Shown: positions 8,790-18,669, counted from the first letter of the stretch. The stretch is 54,742 nucleotides of DNA from Cyclobacteriaceae bacterium (GCA_025055435.1 JANWWN010000015.1:1-54742); one strand, 5' to 3'. Notes: generated by a model not told the origin, from the letters alone. Numbers and translations are program-made.

Positions 8790-9926
8790 TTACTTTTCCC
8801 TGAATATCTCACTCAGTTTTCTATCCAGCGCTTCGCCACGGAGGTTTTTAGCGATGATCACTCCGTTCGGGTCGAGCAGCAGGGAAAAAGGTATGGCATT
8901 GATGTTGTAGGTTCGTGCAGCTTCCGACTGCCAGAATTTTAAATCGGATACGTGCGTCCATGTGAGGCCATCTTCGCGTATGCCCTGCAGCCAGTCTTCG
9001 CGCGAGCGGTCGAGTGAAACACCATATACAGTAAAACCTTTGTCTTTGTACTTGTTATATGCACGCACAATGTTGGGATTTTCCTTACGACAGGGCCCGC
9101 ACCACTTGGCCCAGAAATCCACCAGCACATACTGCCCGCGCAGCGATGAGAGCGGAACGACTTTACCTTCCGGATCAGGCAGGGCTATTTCCGGCGCTAC
9201 CGAACCCACTGCCAGCTTCTTCATGCGCTCCACCATCTCCACAAAAGCCTTGGCGTGCGAATAATTTGGCCACTCTTTTTTTGCTTTTTCGGCTACATGC
9301 ACGTATAAATCGAAGTACTGGTCTTTGTCAAATGTTTGTCCTTCGAGAATATTAAGCAAACCCAGTGAAAGCGGTTCTGCCTTCAGTTCGGCAACGAGTT
9401 TTTCCATCTCGCCTTTTGCCATGGCCATGTACTTTTCCTGTAAAGCCAGCATGGTTTTCTCATCACCGGACATTTGCGCCTTATTAAATTCGGAAATCAT
9501 ACGCTGCGCCTCCGGCGTGTTATCAATGGCTTGGGTGCGCGTTTGTACTTTCTGAATCAGCTCAATGTCGGGCGAGCCTTTTATTTCGAAATAACCGGAC
9601 GGACTGTTCCCATCCACGTAAATATCCAGGTTGTTTTTGTGGAGAATAACATCCAAAACCTGGCGGTTGTAAAAATTGATTTTATAGTAACCCGGTTCAG
9701 TTAGCCGAATTTTTTTGCTGAACGTGTAATTCGATTTCAGTTTAATGGTATCCTGCCAGCCGATGCCATTGCGGGTTACCTCCATGATGGAGATGGTACC
9801 CGCCTGCGGAAAGCCTACCTTTCCGTTTACGGTTACTTCCCATCCTTCGACTTTTCGACTTTGCTGACCGTTGGTACTGCAGCCCAGCAGTACCAGCATG
9901 GAGAGAAAAAAGGTATTTAACTTCAT
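8790..9926 (-). CDS. TlpA-like thiol-disulfide lipoprotein
   Basis: 378 residues. A lipoprotein signal (LVLLGCS, lipidated Cys about residue 16) is followed by an N-terminal beta domain resembling DUF4369, a helical middle part and a C-terminal AhpC/TSA-Redoxin domain. The redox motif WCGPC sits in the strand VDFWAKWCGPCRKENP, and the cis-proline loop is INAIPF. This architecture is common in Bacteroidota and is tied to periplasmic disulfide reduction or cytochrome maturation. The gene lies 19 bases downstream of gatB on the same strand, so co-transcription is likely although the functions look unrelated. Confidence 0.9.
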   Translation of the reverse strand: MKLNTFFLSMLVLLGCSTNGQQSRKVEGWEVTVNGKVGFPQAGTISIMEVTRNGIGWQDTIKLKSNYTFSKKIRLTEPGYYKINFYNRQVLDVILHKNNLDIYVDGNSPSGYFEIKGSPDIELIQKVQTRTQAIDNTPEAQRMISEFNKAQMSGDEKTMLALQEKYMAMAKGEMEKLVAELKAEPLSLGLLNILEGQTFDKDQYFDLYVHVAEKAKKEWPNYSHAKAFVEMVERMKKLAVGSVAPEIALPDPEGKVVPLSSLRGQYVLVDFWAKWCGPCRKENPNIVRAYNKYKDKGFTVYGVSLDRSREDWLQGIREDGLTWTHVSDLKFWQSEAARTYNINAIPFSLLLDPNGVIIAKNLRGEALDRKLSEIFREK

Positions 9927-9945
9927 TAAAAATTATTTCAGAATC

Positions 9946-11376
9946 TTATCGCAATAAACGTTCCAGCACTTCCCGGGTTCGCACCGGGTCGGTTTTTTGT
10001 GCACTGCGCTTCTGGATTTCGCCCATGAAAAATCCTGCCAACCCTTTTTTACCATTTTTATAGGCCTTCACTTTATCAGGATAATCGCGCAGAACAGCTT
10101 GTACCAGCGGTAAAATTACATCTTCCGAAGCAGTTTGAATAATGCCCAACTGTTGGGCGGCCTGCGATGCCGTATAACCGGGATGCCGGATGATAAATGG
10201 CAGCAACTGTTGGGCCGCCACCGAAAAGCTTACCTTACCTTCTTCAACTAACGTGATGATGCTGCTTAACCGGTCAGCCGTAAGCAGGCCTGTATTATTC
10301 AAACCCGAACGCACGGGACCAACTATCCAGTTGGCTGCTGTGCGCGGATGATGACCCAAATGCACCACTTCATCCAGTAAATCGGCCATTTCTTTTTCTT
10401 CTACCAGTACTGCGGCATCGGCAGCCGGTAGGTGCCATTCCGAAACGTAGCGCTGATACCGCGCAGCCGGTAGTTCTGGCAACGCCGATTTAAGTTCATG
10501 AATAAATGAAGATTCGAGAACAACTTCCGGCAAGTCGGGCTCAGGAAAATATCGATAGTCGTTCAAATCTTCCTTGGTGCGCATCGCAAAAGTTTTACCG
10601 GAAGCAGGGTTAAACAAACGGGTTTCCTGGGCAACCTCTTCGCCCCGGTTCAACAGTTCCATCTGTCGCCCGATTTCATAAGTAAGCGCCTGTTGAAGAA
10701 AGCGGATGGAATTCAGGTTTTTGATTTCAACCCGCCTGCCCAACTCTGAACTGTTGGCAGGACGAAGGGATATATTTGCATCGCAACGCAGCGAGCCTTC
10801 CTCCATGTTTCCATCGCTGATGTTGAGGTACCGCACTATTCTGCGCAACTCCGCCAACACCGCACCGGCTTCTTCAGGCGAATAAATTTCAGGCCGGGTT
10901 ACGACTTCGAGCAAAGCTGTGCCCGCCCGGTTAAAATCCAAGGCTGAATATTTATCGTGTACATCATGCAAGGACTTTCCCGCATCTTCTTCAATTTGTA
11001 TGCGGATGAGGTGCACTGCTTTAGAATAGTTATCACCTGCCCGAACGGGTATGCTTCCACCCTCGCATACAGGTGCACGACTTTGGGTAAGCTGATAGCC
11101 CTTCGGTAAATCGGGATAGGTGTAGTTTTTTCGTTCGAAGTAAAACCGGGTGTTGATGTTGCTGCCGCAGGCCAATCCGAGCAGAACCGCCTTACGGACA
11201 GCCTCCTTATTTAATACAGGTAATGTACCGGGATAACCAAGTGATATTTCGCTGACTCGGGTATTCGGCTCTCCGCCAAAGGCCACCTCATCGGAACAAA
11301 ACAACTTACTGCGGGTATTGAGCTGCACGTGCAGTTCAAGTCCGATAACCGGTTGCCAGCGTGATGCAGTCATCAT
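9946..11376 (-). CDS. gatB: Asp/Glu-tRNA amidotransferase subunit B
   Basis: 476 residues, the usual GatB length. The N-terminal signature WQPVIGLELHVQL is followed by SKLFCSD, YPGTLPVLN and RKNYTYPDLPKGYQ. Later come RCDANISLR and YRYFPEPDLP. The C-terminal YqeY-like domain (AANWIVGP, then KKGLAGFFMGEIQKRS) is complete. GatB binds the misacylated Glu-tRNA(Gln) or Asp-tRNA(Asn) and phosphorylates it for amidation, acting with GatA and GatC, which are not in this window. The start ATG follows the alaS stop with no gap, and a second ATG is the next codon. Confidence 0.97.
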   Translation of the reverse strand: MMTASRWQPVIGLELHVQLNTRSKLFCSDEVAFGGEPNTRVSEISLGYPGTLPVLNKEAVRKAVLLGLACGSNINTRFYFERKNYTYPDLPKGYQLTQSRAPVCEGGSIPVRAGDNYSKAVHLIRIQIEEDAGKSLHDVHDKYSALDFNRAGTALLEVVTRPEIYSPEEAGAVLAELRRIVRYLNISDGNMEEGSLRCDANISLRPANSSELGRRVEIKNLNSIRFLQQALTYEIGRQMELLNRGEEVAQETRLFNPASGKTFAMRTKEDLNDYRYFPEPDLPEVVLESSFIHELKSALPELPAARYQRYVSEWHLPAADAAVLVEEKEMADLLDEVVHLGHHPRTAANWIVGPVRSGLNNTGLLTADRLSSIITLVEEGKVSFSVAAQQLLPFIIRHPGYTASQAAQQLGIIQTASEDVILPLVQAVLRDYPDKVKAYKNGKKGLAGFFMGEIQKRSAQKTDPVRTREVLERLLR

Positions 11377-14010
11377 TCAGTCTTTTTCAATAAGCTGGCG
11401 CACCCGATTGAGCACAGCGTCCAGACCACTTAATTTCTTACCCCCTGCCGTAGCAAAAAAGGGTTGCCCTCCTCCTCCACCGTCAATTTCCTTAGCCAGT
11501 TCCTTTACCAGATTACCGGCATGATATTTTTGGGCAGTTGCCAGCTTTTCACCCAGCATCACCGCCACCATGGGTTTATGGTCAACTTCAGCCGCCAGCA
11601 CCAGCAACAAATCATCAAACTGATTGCGCAACGCATAGGCAATATTTTTTAATGCGTCAGCATTGGGCAGAGATACCTTTTCGATGATGACGCGCGCACC
11701 GTTTTTGGAAACAGCGCGTGAAGCAAGCTCATCTTTCAAACGGTTAACCTGCTCCTGGTGCAGTTTCTCTAGCTGCTTTTCCAGGGCTGATTTTTCTTCC
11801 AGTAAACTGCGTGTAGCGTTTAGGATGTCCTTCGGGTTTTTCAGCAGGTTGCGAACCTCCTGCAACACTTCAGCCTGTTGACGCACAACGTTGAGTGCTT
11901 CCTCTCCGGTTACAGCTTCGATCCGGCGCACACCGGCCGCCACCGAGCCCTCGGAAATAATCCTGAACAATCCGATATTTCCGGTAGCTGGCACATGCGT
12001 GCCTCCGCACAATTCGATTGAAAAATTTTTATCAAAGGTGATCACCCGGACTTCATCGCCATACTTTTCGCCAAATAAAGCCATGGCTCCCATGGCGCGC
12101 GCTTTTTCCAACGGCACCCCGCGTTCTTCCTGACGCTGAATGTTCTGTCGGATTTTTTGATTGACCAAATCTTCAACTTGCCGCAGTTCATCGGGCGTTA
12201 AGGCAGCAAAATGTGAAAAGTCGAAGCGAAGCAACTTATCGTTAACCAGTGAACCGCGTTGTTCAACATGTCTGCCCAAAATCTGCCGTAAGGCAGCATG
12301 CAGTAAGTGCGTGGCCGTATGGTTATTCATGATTTTTTCCCTGCGCGTCACATCCACCACGGCATGAAACGTTGCCTGTTTGTTTGCCGGCAGGGCTTCG
12401 GCAACATGCACTATGAGTTCGTTCTCCTTTTTGGTATCCGTAATGCGTATGCGCTCGTTGGCTGATTCAATATAACCCGTATCGCCCACCTGACCGCCGC
12501 TCTCGGCATAAAAGGGCGTTTTATCAAATACCAGATGATAAACCTCCTTACCCTTAACTTTCTGCGTGCGGTATTTTACCAGGTGCACCTCTGCTTCAAC
12601 CGTGTCGTAACCTATGAACTCTGTATTAACATCATCCGCAACCGAAACCCAGTCGCCTGTTTCTCGGGCAGCATCGGCACGCGAACGTTCTTTCTGTTTT
12701 TCCATTTCGGCTTCAAAGCCGGCTTGATCCACTGTCAATCCTTTTTCACGTGCAATGAGCGCGGTTAAGTCTAAGGGAAATCCGTAGGTATCGTATAATT
12801 CAAATGCCACCGGACCGGGCACAACCTGTTGGAACGATGGTTCCAGCGCTTCAAATCGTTTCAAACCTTTTTCGAGCGTACGTAAAAACGATTGTTCCTC
12901 TTCAAGGATCACCCGGGTAACGTAATCGCGTTGTTGTTCCAGTTCGGGAAACACGTCCTTAAACTGAGCCGACAACACGGGAACCAGTCGGTACAAGAAG
13001 GGCTCCTTAAAATGAAGATAGGTGAAAGCGTAACGCACGGCCCTTCTCAAAATCCTGCGGATTACATATCCGGCACCTGTGTTGGATGGAAGCTGGCCAT
13101 CGGCAATGGTAAAGGCTACTGCCCGAATATGGTCGGCCAGCACGCGAATGGCAATATCAGACTTCAGCGCGCCCTCTCCCGACGTTCCCTGATAGGTAAC
13201 GCCGGCCGAGCGGGCGATGAAATCAATAAGCGGTTGAAAGACCGTGGTATCGTAGGTTGAGGTTTTACCCTGGATGGCCATACACAGGCGTTCAAAGCCC
13301 ATACCCGTATCAACATGTTGTGCCGGAAGTTTTTCCAGCTTACCATCAGCTTTCCGGTTAAATTCCATGAACACCAGGTTCCATATTTCGATCACGCGCG
13401 GATGGTCGGCATTTACCAGCTCACGACCGGGCTTATGTTTTATCTCCTCATCGCTGCGCAGATCAATATGGATTTCCGAGCACGGCCCACACGGACCTGT
13501 GTCGCCCATCTCCCAGAAGTTATCTTTCTTTTTACCGTAAAGAATACGGTCGGGCGGTAAAATTTCTTTCCAGTATTTTAGTGCTTCCTCATCCGGGGGA
13601 AGATTTTCGGAAGGATCGCCACCAAAAACCGTGGCATACATTTTATCAGCAGGAAGTTGATACACTTCCGTCAGAAGTTCCCACGCCCATGCAATGGCCT
13701 CCTTTTTAAAGTAATCGCCAAACGACCAGTTGCCGAGCATTTCGAACATGGTATGGTGGTAGGTATCAATTCCTACCTCTTCCAGGTCGTTATGCTTGCC
13801 GCTTACGCGAAGGCACTTTTGGGTATCGGCTATTCTTACAGAAGGGGGCATGCGATGGCCGAGGAAATAATCTTTAAACTGCACCATGCCCGAATTGGTA
13901 AACAGCAAGGTTGGATCATTCTTCAGCACAATAGGTGCCGAAGGAACGATGAGGTGATTTTTTGACTTAAAAAAATCCAGAAACTGTTGCCGGATATCGC
14001 CTGCTTCCAT
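11377..14010 (-). CDS. alaS: Alanyl-tRNA synthetase
   Basis: 877 residues, full length for bacterial AlaRS. Visible parts are the class II catalytic core (IVPSAPIVLKNDPTLLFTNS, GNWSFGDYFKK, GDTGPCGPCSEIH), the editing domain zinc motif (NHTATHLLHAALR and CGGTHV), a coiled-coil stretch (EEKSALEKQLEKLHQEQ) and the glycine-rich C-Ala tail (DGGGGGQPFFATAGG). The enzyme charges tRNA(Ala) in the cytoplasm. It is the first gene of the alaS-gatB-TlpA run. About 136 bases separate it from the divergent M23 peptidase genes. Confidence 0.98.
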   Translation of the reverse strand: MEAGDIRQQFLDFFKSKNHLIVPSAPIVLKNDPTLLFTNSGMVQFKDYFLGHRMPPSVRIADTQKCLRVSGKHNDLEEVGIDTYHHTMFEMLGNWSFGDYFKKEAIAWAWELLTEVYQLPADKMYATVFGGDPSENLPPDEEALKYWKEILPPDRILYGKKKDNFWEMGDTGPCGPCSEIHIDLRSDEEIKHKPGRELVNADHPRVIEIWNLVFMEFNRKADGKLEKLPAQHVDTGMGFERLCMAIQGKTSTYDTTVFQPLIDFIARSAGVTYQGTSGEGALKSDIAIRVLADHIRAVAFTIADGQLPSNTGAGYVIRRILRRAVRYAFTYLHFKEPFLYRLVPVLSAQFKDVFPELEQQRDYVTRVILEEEQSFLRTLEKGLKRFEALEPSFQQVVPGPVAFELYDTYGFPLDLTALIAREKGLTVDQAGFEAEMEKQKERSRADAARETGDWVSVADDVNTEFIGYDTVEAEVHLVKYRTQKVKGKEVYHLVFDKTPFYAESGGQVGDTGYIESANERIRITDTKKENELIVHVAEALPANKQATFHAVVDVTRREKIMNNHTATHLLHAALRQILGRHVEQRGSLVNDKLLRFDFSHFAALTPDELRQVEDLVNQKIRQNIQRQEERGVPLEKARAMGAMALFGEKYGDEVRVITFDKNFSIELCGGTHVPATGNIGLFRIISEGSVAAGVRRIEAVTGEEALNVVRQQAEVLQEVRNLLKNPKDILNATRSLLEEKSALEKQLEKLHQEQVNRLKDELASRAVSKNGARVIIEKVSLPNADALKNIAYALRNQFDDLLLVLAAEVDHKPMVAVMLGEKLATAQKYHAGNLVKELAKEIDGGGGGQPFFATAGGKKLSGLDAVLNRVRQLIEKD

Positions 14011-14146
14011 CAGTTCAAACGTTTACAATAGCTCCGTTAAGCTTGGTTTCTTAACCGGAGTTCAGTTATTTTACGCCATTAAGCGACAAAATTAAACAGA
14101 ATGAAGGGATAAGCAGGGTTTCGCTTTTTTAATTTTAAATTACCCG

Positions 14147-15079
14147 ATGCACAAGGGACTTTTCCGATACAACCCGAAAACCTGCCGTTATGAGCCAGCA
14201 CCCTTCCCGATATGGAATGTATTGGGATGGTTCACTTTCTTCCTCCTGAGTTCAGGATTTTTCTTCTTCCTCTTTGCTCACCTTCAATCCCTCTTATTTC
14301 CAACCAGCAGCATGCAGCGGCTACAGGAACAAAACCGCGTTTATGCGCATCACATTATAAAGATGAAGAACGAACTGATTTCACTGAATCAACTCCTAAC
14401 GGGAAGTGAACAGCGCGAGGAAGACTTAGTCAGAAAATTATTTGGCGAAAGTAATACTGTCAAAACGAAGAAAACGGTTACTGCCTATTCTGATTCAGAT
14501 AATCCACACAAAGTTATTCAACACCTGACAAAAAAAATTGACGGTATTCTTACAGCGACCCGCCAGGGAGAAGTCATATATCTTAGGTCAGGAAGCTATA
14601 AAACATCCTGGCCCATGAGCTGGCCGGTAGATGGCGCAAAGCCTGTTGTGGCCTCCGGGTTTGGCGAACGCATCCACCCTTATCATAAAGGAAAATACTT
14701 TCATGCAGGTATTGATATACCTGCTGCCCGCGGCACTGAGGTGAAGGCTGCAGGCGCAGGAAAAGTTTCACGGGTGCTTCGCAACAGCCTGGAAAGCGGA
14801 TACGGCAACTATGTGGAGATTACCCACGATACCGGCCTGGTAAGCCGGTATGCCTGTTTGCATGACATCGTGGTTCGGGTAGGTCAGGGCATTAATGAGG
14901 GGCAGGTAATCGGATATGTTGGCGCAAGCGGAAGTGCCGTGGCACCTCATGTTCATTTTGAAGTACTTATCAACAATCGGCCGGTGAACCCGATGTTGTT
15001 CCTTGTTAAAGGATTTTCCGCACGGGAATATGCCCGGCTTATGGAAGAGAGCAACAACCTGAATCAGTCATTGGATTAA
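14147..15079 (+). CDS. M23 peptidase, membrane-anchored (first of pair)
   Basis: 310 residues: a short cytoplasmic start with RYNPKTCRYEP, one transmembrane helix (about residues 24-46), a coiled-coil stretch and a C-terminal LytM/M23 domain. The zinc motif HAGID starts near residue 186 and HVHFEV closes the site, so the catalytic residues are present. Such proteins cut peptide cross-links in peptidoglycan during growth or division. The following gene starts within its stop codon (TAATG) and is a clear paralogue. The A+T-rich sequence just upstream may hold the promoter. Confidence 0.92.
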   Translation: MHKGLFRYNPKTCRYEPAPFPIWNVLGWFTFFLLSSGFFFFLFAHLQSLLFPTSSMQRLQEQNRVYAHHIIKMKNELISLNQLLTGSEQREEDLVRKLFGESNTVKTKKTVTAYSDSDNPHKVIQHLTKKIDGILTATRQGEVIYLRSGSYKTSWPMSWPVDGAKPVVASGFGERIHPYHKGKYFHAGIDIPAARGTEVKAAGAGKVSRVLRNSLESGYGNYVEITHDTGLVSRYACLHDIVVRVGQGINEGQVIGYVGASGSAVAPHVHFEVLINNRPVNPMLFLVKGFSAREYARLMEESNNLNQSLD

Positions 15080-16041
15080 TGAAGTTGCAATACCGATATA
15101 ATCCCGATACCTGCCGTTTTGAACCGGTGCACCCTTCGCCAACTGCGTGGATGAGGCGTTTGCTGGTTGTATCGTTGCTGTCGGCTTGCGGTGCTTTCGG
15201 GTTTTTTCTGATTTACACCCGGCATTTTGGCTTTCCGGCTGAACAGCGGCTCGCTGCCGAAAACGCACACTATCGCAGGCAATGGCATTTCATAAATACT
15301 GAGCTGGGTAAATCCGAACAACGACTGTCCGCATTACTCATGCGCGATAATACCAACTACCGTTTGATGCTCGACCTCGCGCCTTTATCGCCCGACCAGT
15401 TAAAAGCAGGAAGCGGTGGTGCGCCAGTACCGCTGCCTGAAGATGTACAGCACTATGATGAGCTGAAAGCGAGTTACATCCGCCTTCTTCAGTTGCAGCA
15501 CCGGTTGGAAGTAGCCCGGCAGTCATTCGATGAACTGCATGAAGAGGCAGACCGTAAAAACCGGATGAAAGAATCACGACCGGCCATACAACCTGTTGAC
15601 AACCGGGAACTCAGCCGCCTGCATACCACATTCGGCCTGCGCATGCATCCGATATTTGGTGTGCTCATGGACCACAAGGGACTGGATTTTGCCCTGCCGA
15701 AAGGCTCACCTGTTTATGCCACCGGCAATGGCCGCGTATCTCAGGCCCACTACTCACCATCCTATGGCAATGTGGTGTACATTGATCACGGCTTCGGATA
15801 CGAAACACGATACGCCCATTTGCAAAAATTTATCGTCCATCCGGGACAATACGTTCAACGCGGGCAAATCATTGGATATGTTGGTAACACCGGCGTTTCG
15901 GTTTCTCCTCATCTTCATTATGAAGTGTATTACAGAGGCGTAGCCGTTAACCCCATTCATTTCTTCCAGCGCGACCTGAGCTCAGAAGAATACCTGAAGT
16001 TAATTGAAAGAGCCGGACAGGCCCCGCATTCGCTGGACTAA
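15079..16041 (+). CDS. M23 peptidase, membrane-anchored (second of pair)
   Basis: 320 residues with the same plan as the preceding gene: N-terminal RYNPDTCRFEP, a transmembrane helix near residues 30-50, a helical stalk and an M23 domain. The motifs are HKGLD (about residue 199), TRYAHL and HLHYEV, consistent with an active zinc peptidase. The ATG overlaps the previous TAA, so translation is probably coupled. The shared N-terminal motif and architecture point to tandem duplication. The partners may form a hetero-oligomer or act on different bonds, which is inference. Confidence 0.92.
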   Translation: MKLQYRYNPDTCRFEPVHPSPTAWMRRLLVVSLLSACGAFGFFLIYTRHFGFPAEQRLAAENAHYRRQWHFINTELGKSEQRLSALLMRDNTNYRLMLDLAPLSPDQLKAGSGGAPVPLPEDVQHYDELKASYIRLLQLQHRLEVARQSFDELHEEADRKNRMKESRPAIQPVDNRELSRLHTTFGLRMHPIFGVLMDHKGLDFALPKGSPVYATGNGRVSQAHYSPSYGNVVYIDHGFGYETRYAHLQKFIVHPGQYVQRGQIIGYVGNTGVSVSPHLHYEVYYRGVAVNPIHFFQRDLSSEEYLKLIERAGQAPHSLD

Positions 16042-16060
16042 CCCGGTATTTCGGGTTTTT
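16040..16060 (+). terminator. Rho-independent terminator after the M23 pair
   Basis: Stem AACCCG / CGGGTT with a 6-nt loop, followed by a T run. It overlaps the last base of the M23 stop codon and ends the two-gene transcript. Confidence 0.6.
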
Positions 16061-16121
16061 GCCTGATTAATCTGGTTACCCATGCTCATGTTTGATGGTT
16101 ATTAACTTTATCATTCAGCAT

Positions 16122-16129
16122 TATCTTTG
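16122..16129 (+). promoter_or_regulatory. Bacteroidota -7 element of the CapA operon
   Basis: TATCTTTG exactly matches the Bacteroidota consensus TAnnTTTG. It ends only four bases before the chosen start codon at 16134, so the transcript would have almost no leader. No clear -33 TTG was found at the expected distance. Confidence 0.4.
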
Positions 16130-16133
16130 CCGC

Positions 16134-17174
16134 ATGCGCATTCTGGTTTTCATTTTATTTTCATACTGTGCCTTCGTTTTCGCTCAACCCAAACCCCAAA
16201 AAGAGATTTCAGTGATCGGTGTTGGCGATATTATGATGGGATCATCCTATCCCAAGCCTGTGCTTCCGCCGGATGACGGGAAATGGCTGATGCACGAAGT
16301 AGCCGATGTTTTACGTAATGCCGATGTTACCATCGGAAATCTGGAAGGTACCCTGTTGGATGAAGACGGTACCCCGAAAACCTGCCGCGACCCCAACGTC
16401 TGTTATGTTTTCAAATCACCAACCCGGTATGTAAAAAACCTCGTAGATGCCGGCTTCGATGCAATGAGTCTGGCCAACAACCACGCTGGCGACTTTGGCG
16501 ATGCCGGAAGAAAAAGCTCGATGAAGACTTTGGAGGAGGCTGGAATTGTTCATGCCGGACAGCTGCAGCAAAAAACTGTTGTGTTTGTTCGCAACGGAAT
16601 ACGATTCGGGTTTGTTGCATTTGCTCCCAACAGCAATTGTGTACCGCTTAACGACCTGGAAGGCGCCAGAAAACTGGTAGCGCACCTCGACTCCATTTCC
16701 GACATTGTGATTGTATCGTTTCATGGCGGTGCTGAAGGACCTCAGCATGAACACGTTCCGCGAAAAGCCGAAATGTTTCATGGTGAAAATCGCGGTGATG
16801 TATATGCTTTTGCCCATGCAGTGATTGATGCCGGGGCAGACATCGTTTTCGGGCACGGCCCGCATGTGGTAAGGGCAGTGGAGTTGTATAAGGGTCGCTT
16901 TATAGCCTATAGCCTCGGAAATTTTTGCACGTATGGCGGCATCAATGTCAGCGGCATCAACGGACTTGCGCCCATTGTTAAGGTTATCGTTGCTTCGGAT
17001 GGCAGCTTTTTACGCGGAAATATTTTTTCTGCCTTTCAGGTTGCCCGCGACCGGGTGAAGCCCGATCCGGATCACCGTGCTGCAAAACGAATTGCCGAGC
17101 TGACAAAAAAAGATTTTCCGGAAACACCGCTGCACATTGACGAGAAAGGAAATATTACTTACCTTGCCCGATAA
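16134..17174 (+). CDS. CapA-family (PGA_cap) secreted protein
   Basis: 346 residues from the ATG at 16134, chosen because a signal peptide (MRILVFILFSYCAFVFAQ) begins there rather than at the upstream ATG at 16092. The PGA_cap/metallophosphoesterase-like motifs are present: GVGDIMMGS near the N-terminus, then TIGNLEGTL, SLANNHAGDFGD, SFHGGAEG, VFGHGPHVVR and YSLGNF. The family includes CapA of poly-gamma-glutamate capsule synthesis. Lone copies like this, without capBC nearby, have no proven substrate. The merR-like gene starts one base after its stop. Confidence 0.9.
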   Translation: MRILVFILFSYCAFVFAQPKPQKEISVIGVGDIMMGSSYPKPVLPPDDGKWLMHEVADVLRNADVTIGNLEGTLLDEDGTPKTCRDPNVCYVFKSPTRYVKNLVDAGFDAMSLANNHAGDFGDAGRKSSMKTLEEAGIVHAGQLQQKTVVFVRNGIRFGFVAFAPNSNCVPLNDLEGARKLVAHLDSISDIVIVSFHGGAEGPQHEHVPRKAEMFHGENRGDVYAFAHAVIDAGADIVFGHGPHVVRAVELYKGRFIAYSLGNFCTYGGINVSGINGLAPIVKVIVASDGSFLRGNIFSAFQVARDRVKPDPDHRAAKRIAELTKKDFPETPLHIDEKGNITYLAR

Positions 17175-17175
17175 C

Positions 17176-17511
17176 ATGGCGTACAAAGAAAAGGAAATCG
17201 AAAAACTCTACTACTCCATCGGAGAAGTAGCCGAAATCTTCAATGTTGCTCCATCGTTAATCCGGTTTTGGGAATCGGAATTCGACATCATCAAACCCAA
17301 AAAGAATCGCAAGGGTAACCGGCAGTTTACAAAAGAGGATATTGAAAACGTCCGGATCATCTATCACCTGGTAAAAGAAAAAGGCTTTACGCTGCAGGGT
17401 GCCAAGGAAATGCTGAAGAATAATTCCATGGCCGTTAAAAATAAAATCGAATTAATCGATTCCCTGAAGTCCGTGAGAAACTTTCTGGTCGAAATTCGCG
17501 ACCGACTTTAA
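17176..17511 (+). CDS. MerR-family transcriptional regulator
   Basis: 111 residues. The N-terminal MerR winged-helix DNA-binding domain is clear: YYSIGEVAEIFNVAPSLIRF, then a wing with GNRQFTKEDIENV. A short helical tail follows (NKIELIDSLKSVRNFLVEIR), probably the dimerisation coil. No effector-binding domain is present. The start at 17176 is preferred over 17137, which lies inside the upstream gene. It sits between the CapA-like gene and dprA, with gaps of 1 and 15 bases, so all three are likely on one transcript. Confidence 0.93.
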   Translation: MAYKEKEIEKLYYSIGEVAEIFNVAPSLIRFWESEFDIIKPKKNRKGNRQFTKEDIENVRIIYHLVKEKGFTLQGAKEMLKNNSMAVKNKIELIDSLKSVRNFLVEIRDRL

Positions 17512-17526
17512 TTTGATTGAGCTGCC

Positions 17527-18648
17527 GTGTATGCCTCCACGCCTGACGATGAACGTTTAGCGCTGCTCGCCTTACATTTTATACCCGGTCTGGGAAATTT
17601 TACCATACGACAACTGGTGAGTTATTGCGGCTCGGCTTCGCAAGTTTTTAAAACACCTAAAGGAAAGCTACAAAATATTCCGGGCATCGGACCGAAAACG
17701 GCTGAACAGGTTGTAAACGGTAAGCCCTTTGAAGCAGCTGAAAAGGAATGGAAGCGTGCTGCAAAAGAAAACGTTCAACTGATTTTTTATACCGATAAAA
17801 ATTATCCCTCCCGGCTTAAAGAAATTTCAGATGCCCCCTCCCTGCTTTATGTAAAAGGTAATGTTCACCTGGAAAATCCAAAAACGGTAGGAATTGTCGG
17901 AACACGAAAAGCAACTGCCTACGGAAAGGAACGCGTGGACGAACTGGTAGAAGGCTTGGTTCCGCATGACGTTCTGGTTGTGAGCGGACTGGCCTATGGT
18001 ATTGATATTCATGCGCACCGGGCCGCACTGCGATGTGGCCTGCCCACGGTTGGAGTGATGGGAAGCGGCATTGATGTGATATACCCGGCTGCACATCGTG
18101 AAACCGCGCGAAAAATGATTGAACACGGAGGACTTATTTCCGAAAATCCGTTCGGCACCGCGCCCGATGCACACAACTTTCCTCAGCGCAACCGGATTAT
18201 TGCCGGATTATGCGATGCCATAGTGGTAGTTGAAGCTGCCGCAACGGGAGGTGCTTTGATTACGGCCGAACTCGCCAACAGCTACAACCGCGATGTATTT
18301 GCGTTTCCGGGGAGTGTGGGTGTAGCCACATCGGAAGGCTGCAATTACCTCATTAAAACCAACCGGGCAAATCTGATAACCTCAGTTAAAGACCTGGAAT
18401 ATGTGATGAACTGGAAAACAGAATCACAACCCGAAATTAGCAAGGCCGCATTGCGCGATACATCATCCCTTAGCGAATCCGAAGTATGCGTTATTGAAGC
18501 CATGCGAACGAAAAGCCCGATTCAAATTGATGAACTGAGCTGGCGAACAAATATTCCCGTCAATCAGCTTGCAGGTATATTATTGAATCTGGAATTCGGT
18601 TCGTGGGTGAAAGCCCTTCCTGGAAGGCAATATGCCCTGGCCGAATAA
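17527..18648 (+). CDS. dprA: DNA-processing protein DprA
   Basis: 373 residues starting at a GTG. Helix-hairpin-helix motifs lie at the N-terminus (IPGLGNFT and IPGIGPKTAEQV). The Rossmann core follows with GIVGTRKATAYGKE, VSGLAYGIDIHAHRAAL, GSGIDVIYPAAHRE, FPQRNRIIAGL and EAAATGGALITAELA. A C-terminal winged helix ends the protein. DprA loads RecA on incoming single-stranded DNA during natural transformation. Genes of this family are also kept in species not known to be competent. An ATG four bases after the GTG is in another frame. Confidence 0.96.
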   Translation: MYASTPDDERLALLALHFIPGLGNFTIRQLVSYCGSASQVFKTPKGKLQNIPGIGPKTAEQVVNGKPFEAAEKEWKRAAKENVQLIFYTDKNYPSRLKEISDAPSLLYVKGNVHLENPKTVGIVGTRKATAYGKERVDELVEGLVPHDVLVVSGLAYGIDIHAHRAALRCGLPTVGVMGSGIDVIYPAAHRETARKMIEHGGLISENPFGTAPDAHNFPQRNRIIAGLCDAIVVVEAAATGGALITAELANSYNRDVFAFPGSVGVATSEGCNYLIKTNRANLITSVKDLEYVMNWKTESQPEISKAALRDTSSLSESEVCVIEAMRTKSPIQIDELSWRTNIPVNQLAGILLNLEFGSWVKALPGRQYALAE

Positions 18649-18669
18649 TGCCAAAATAACATCAAGAGT

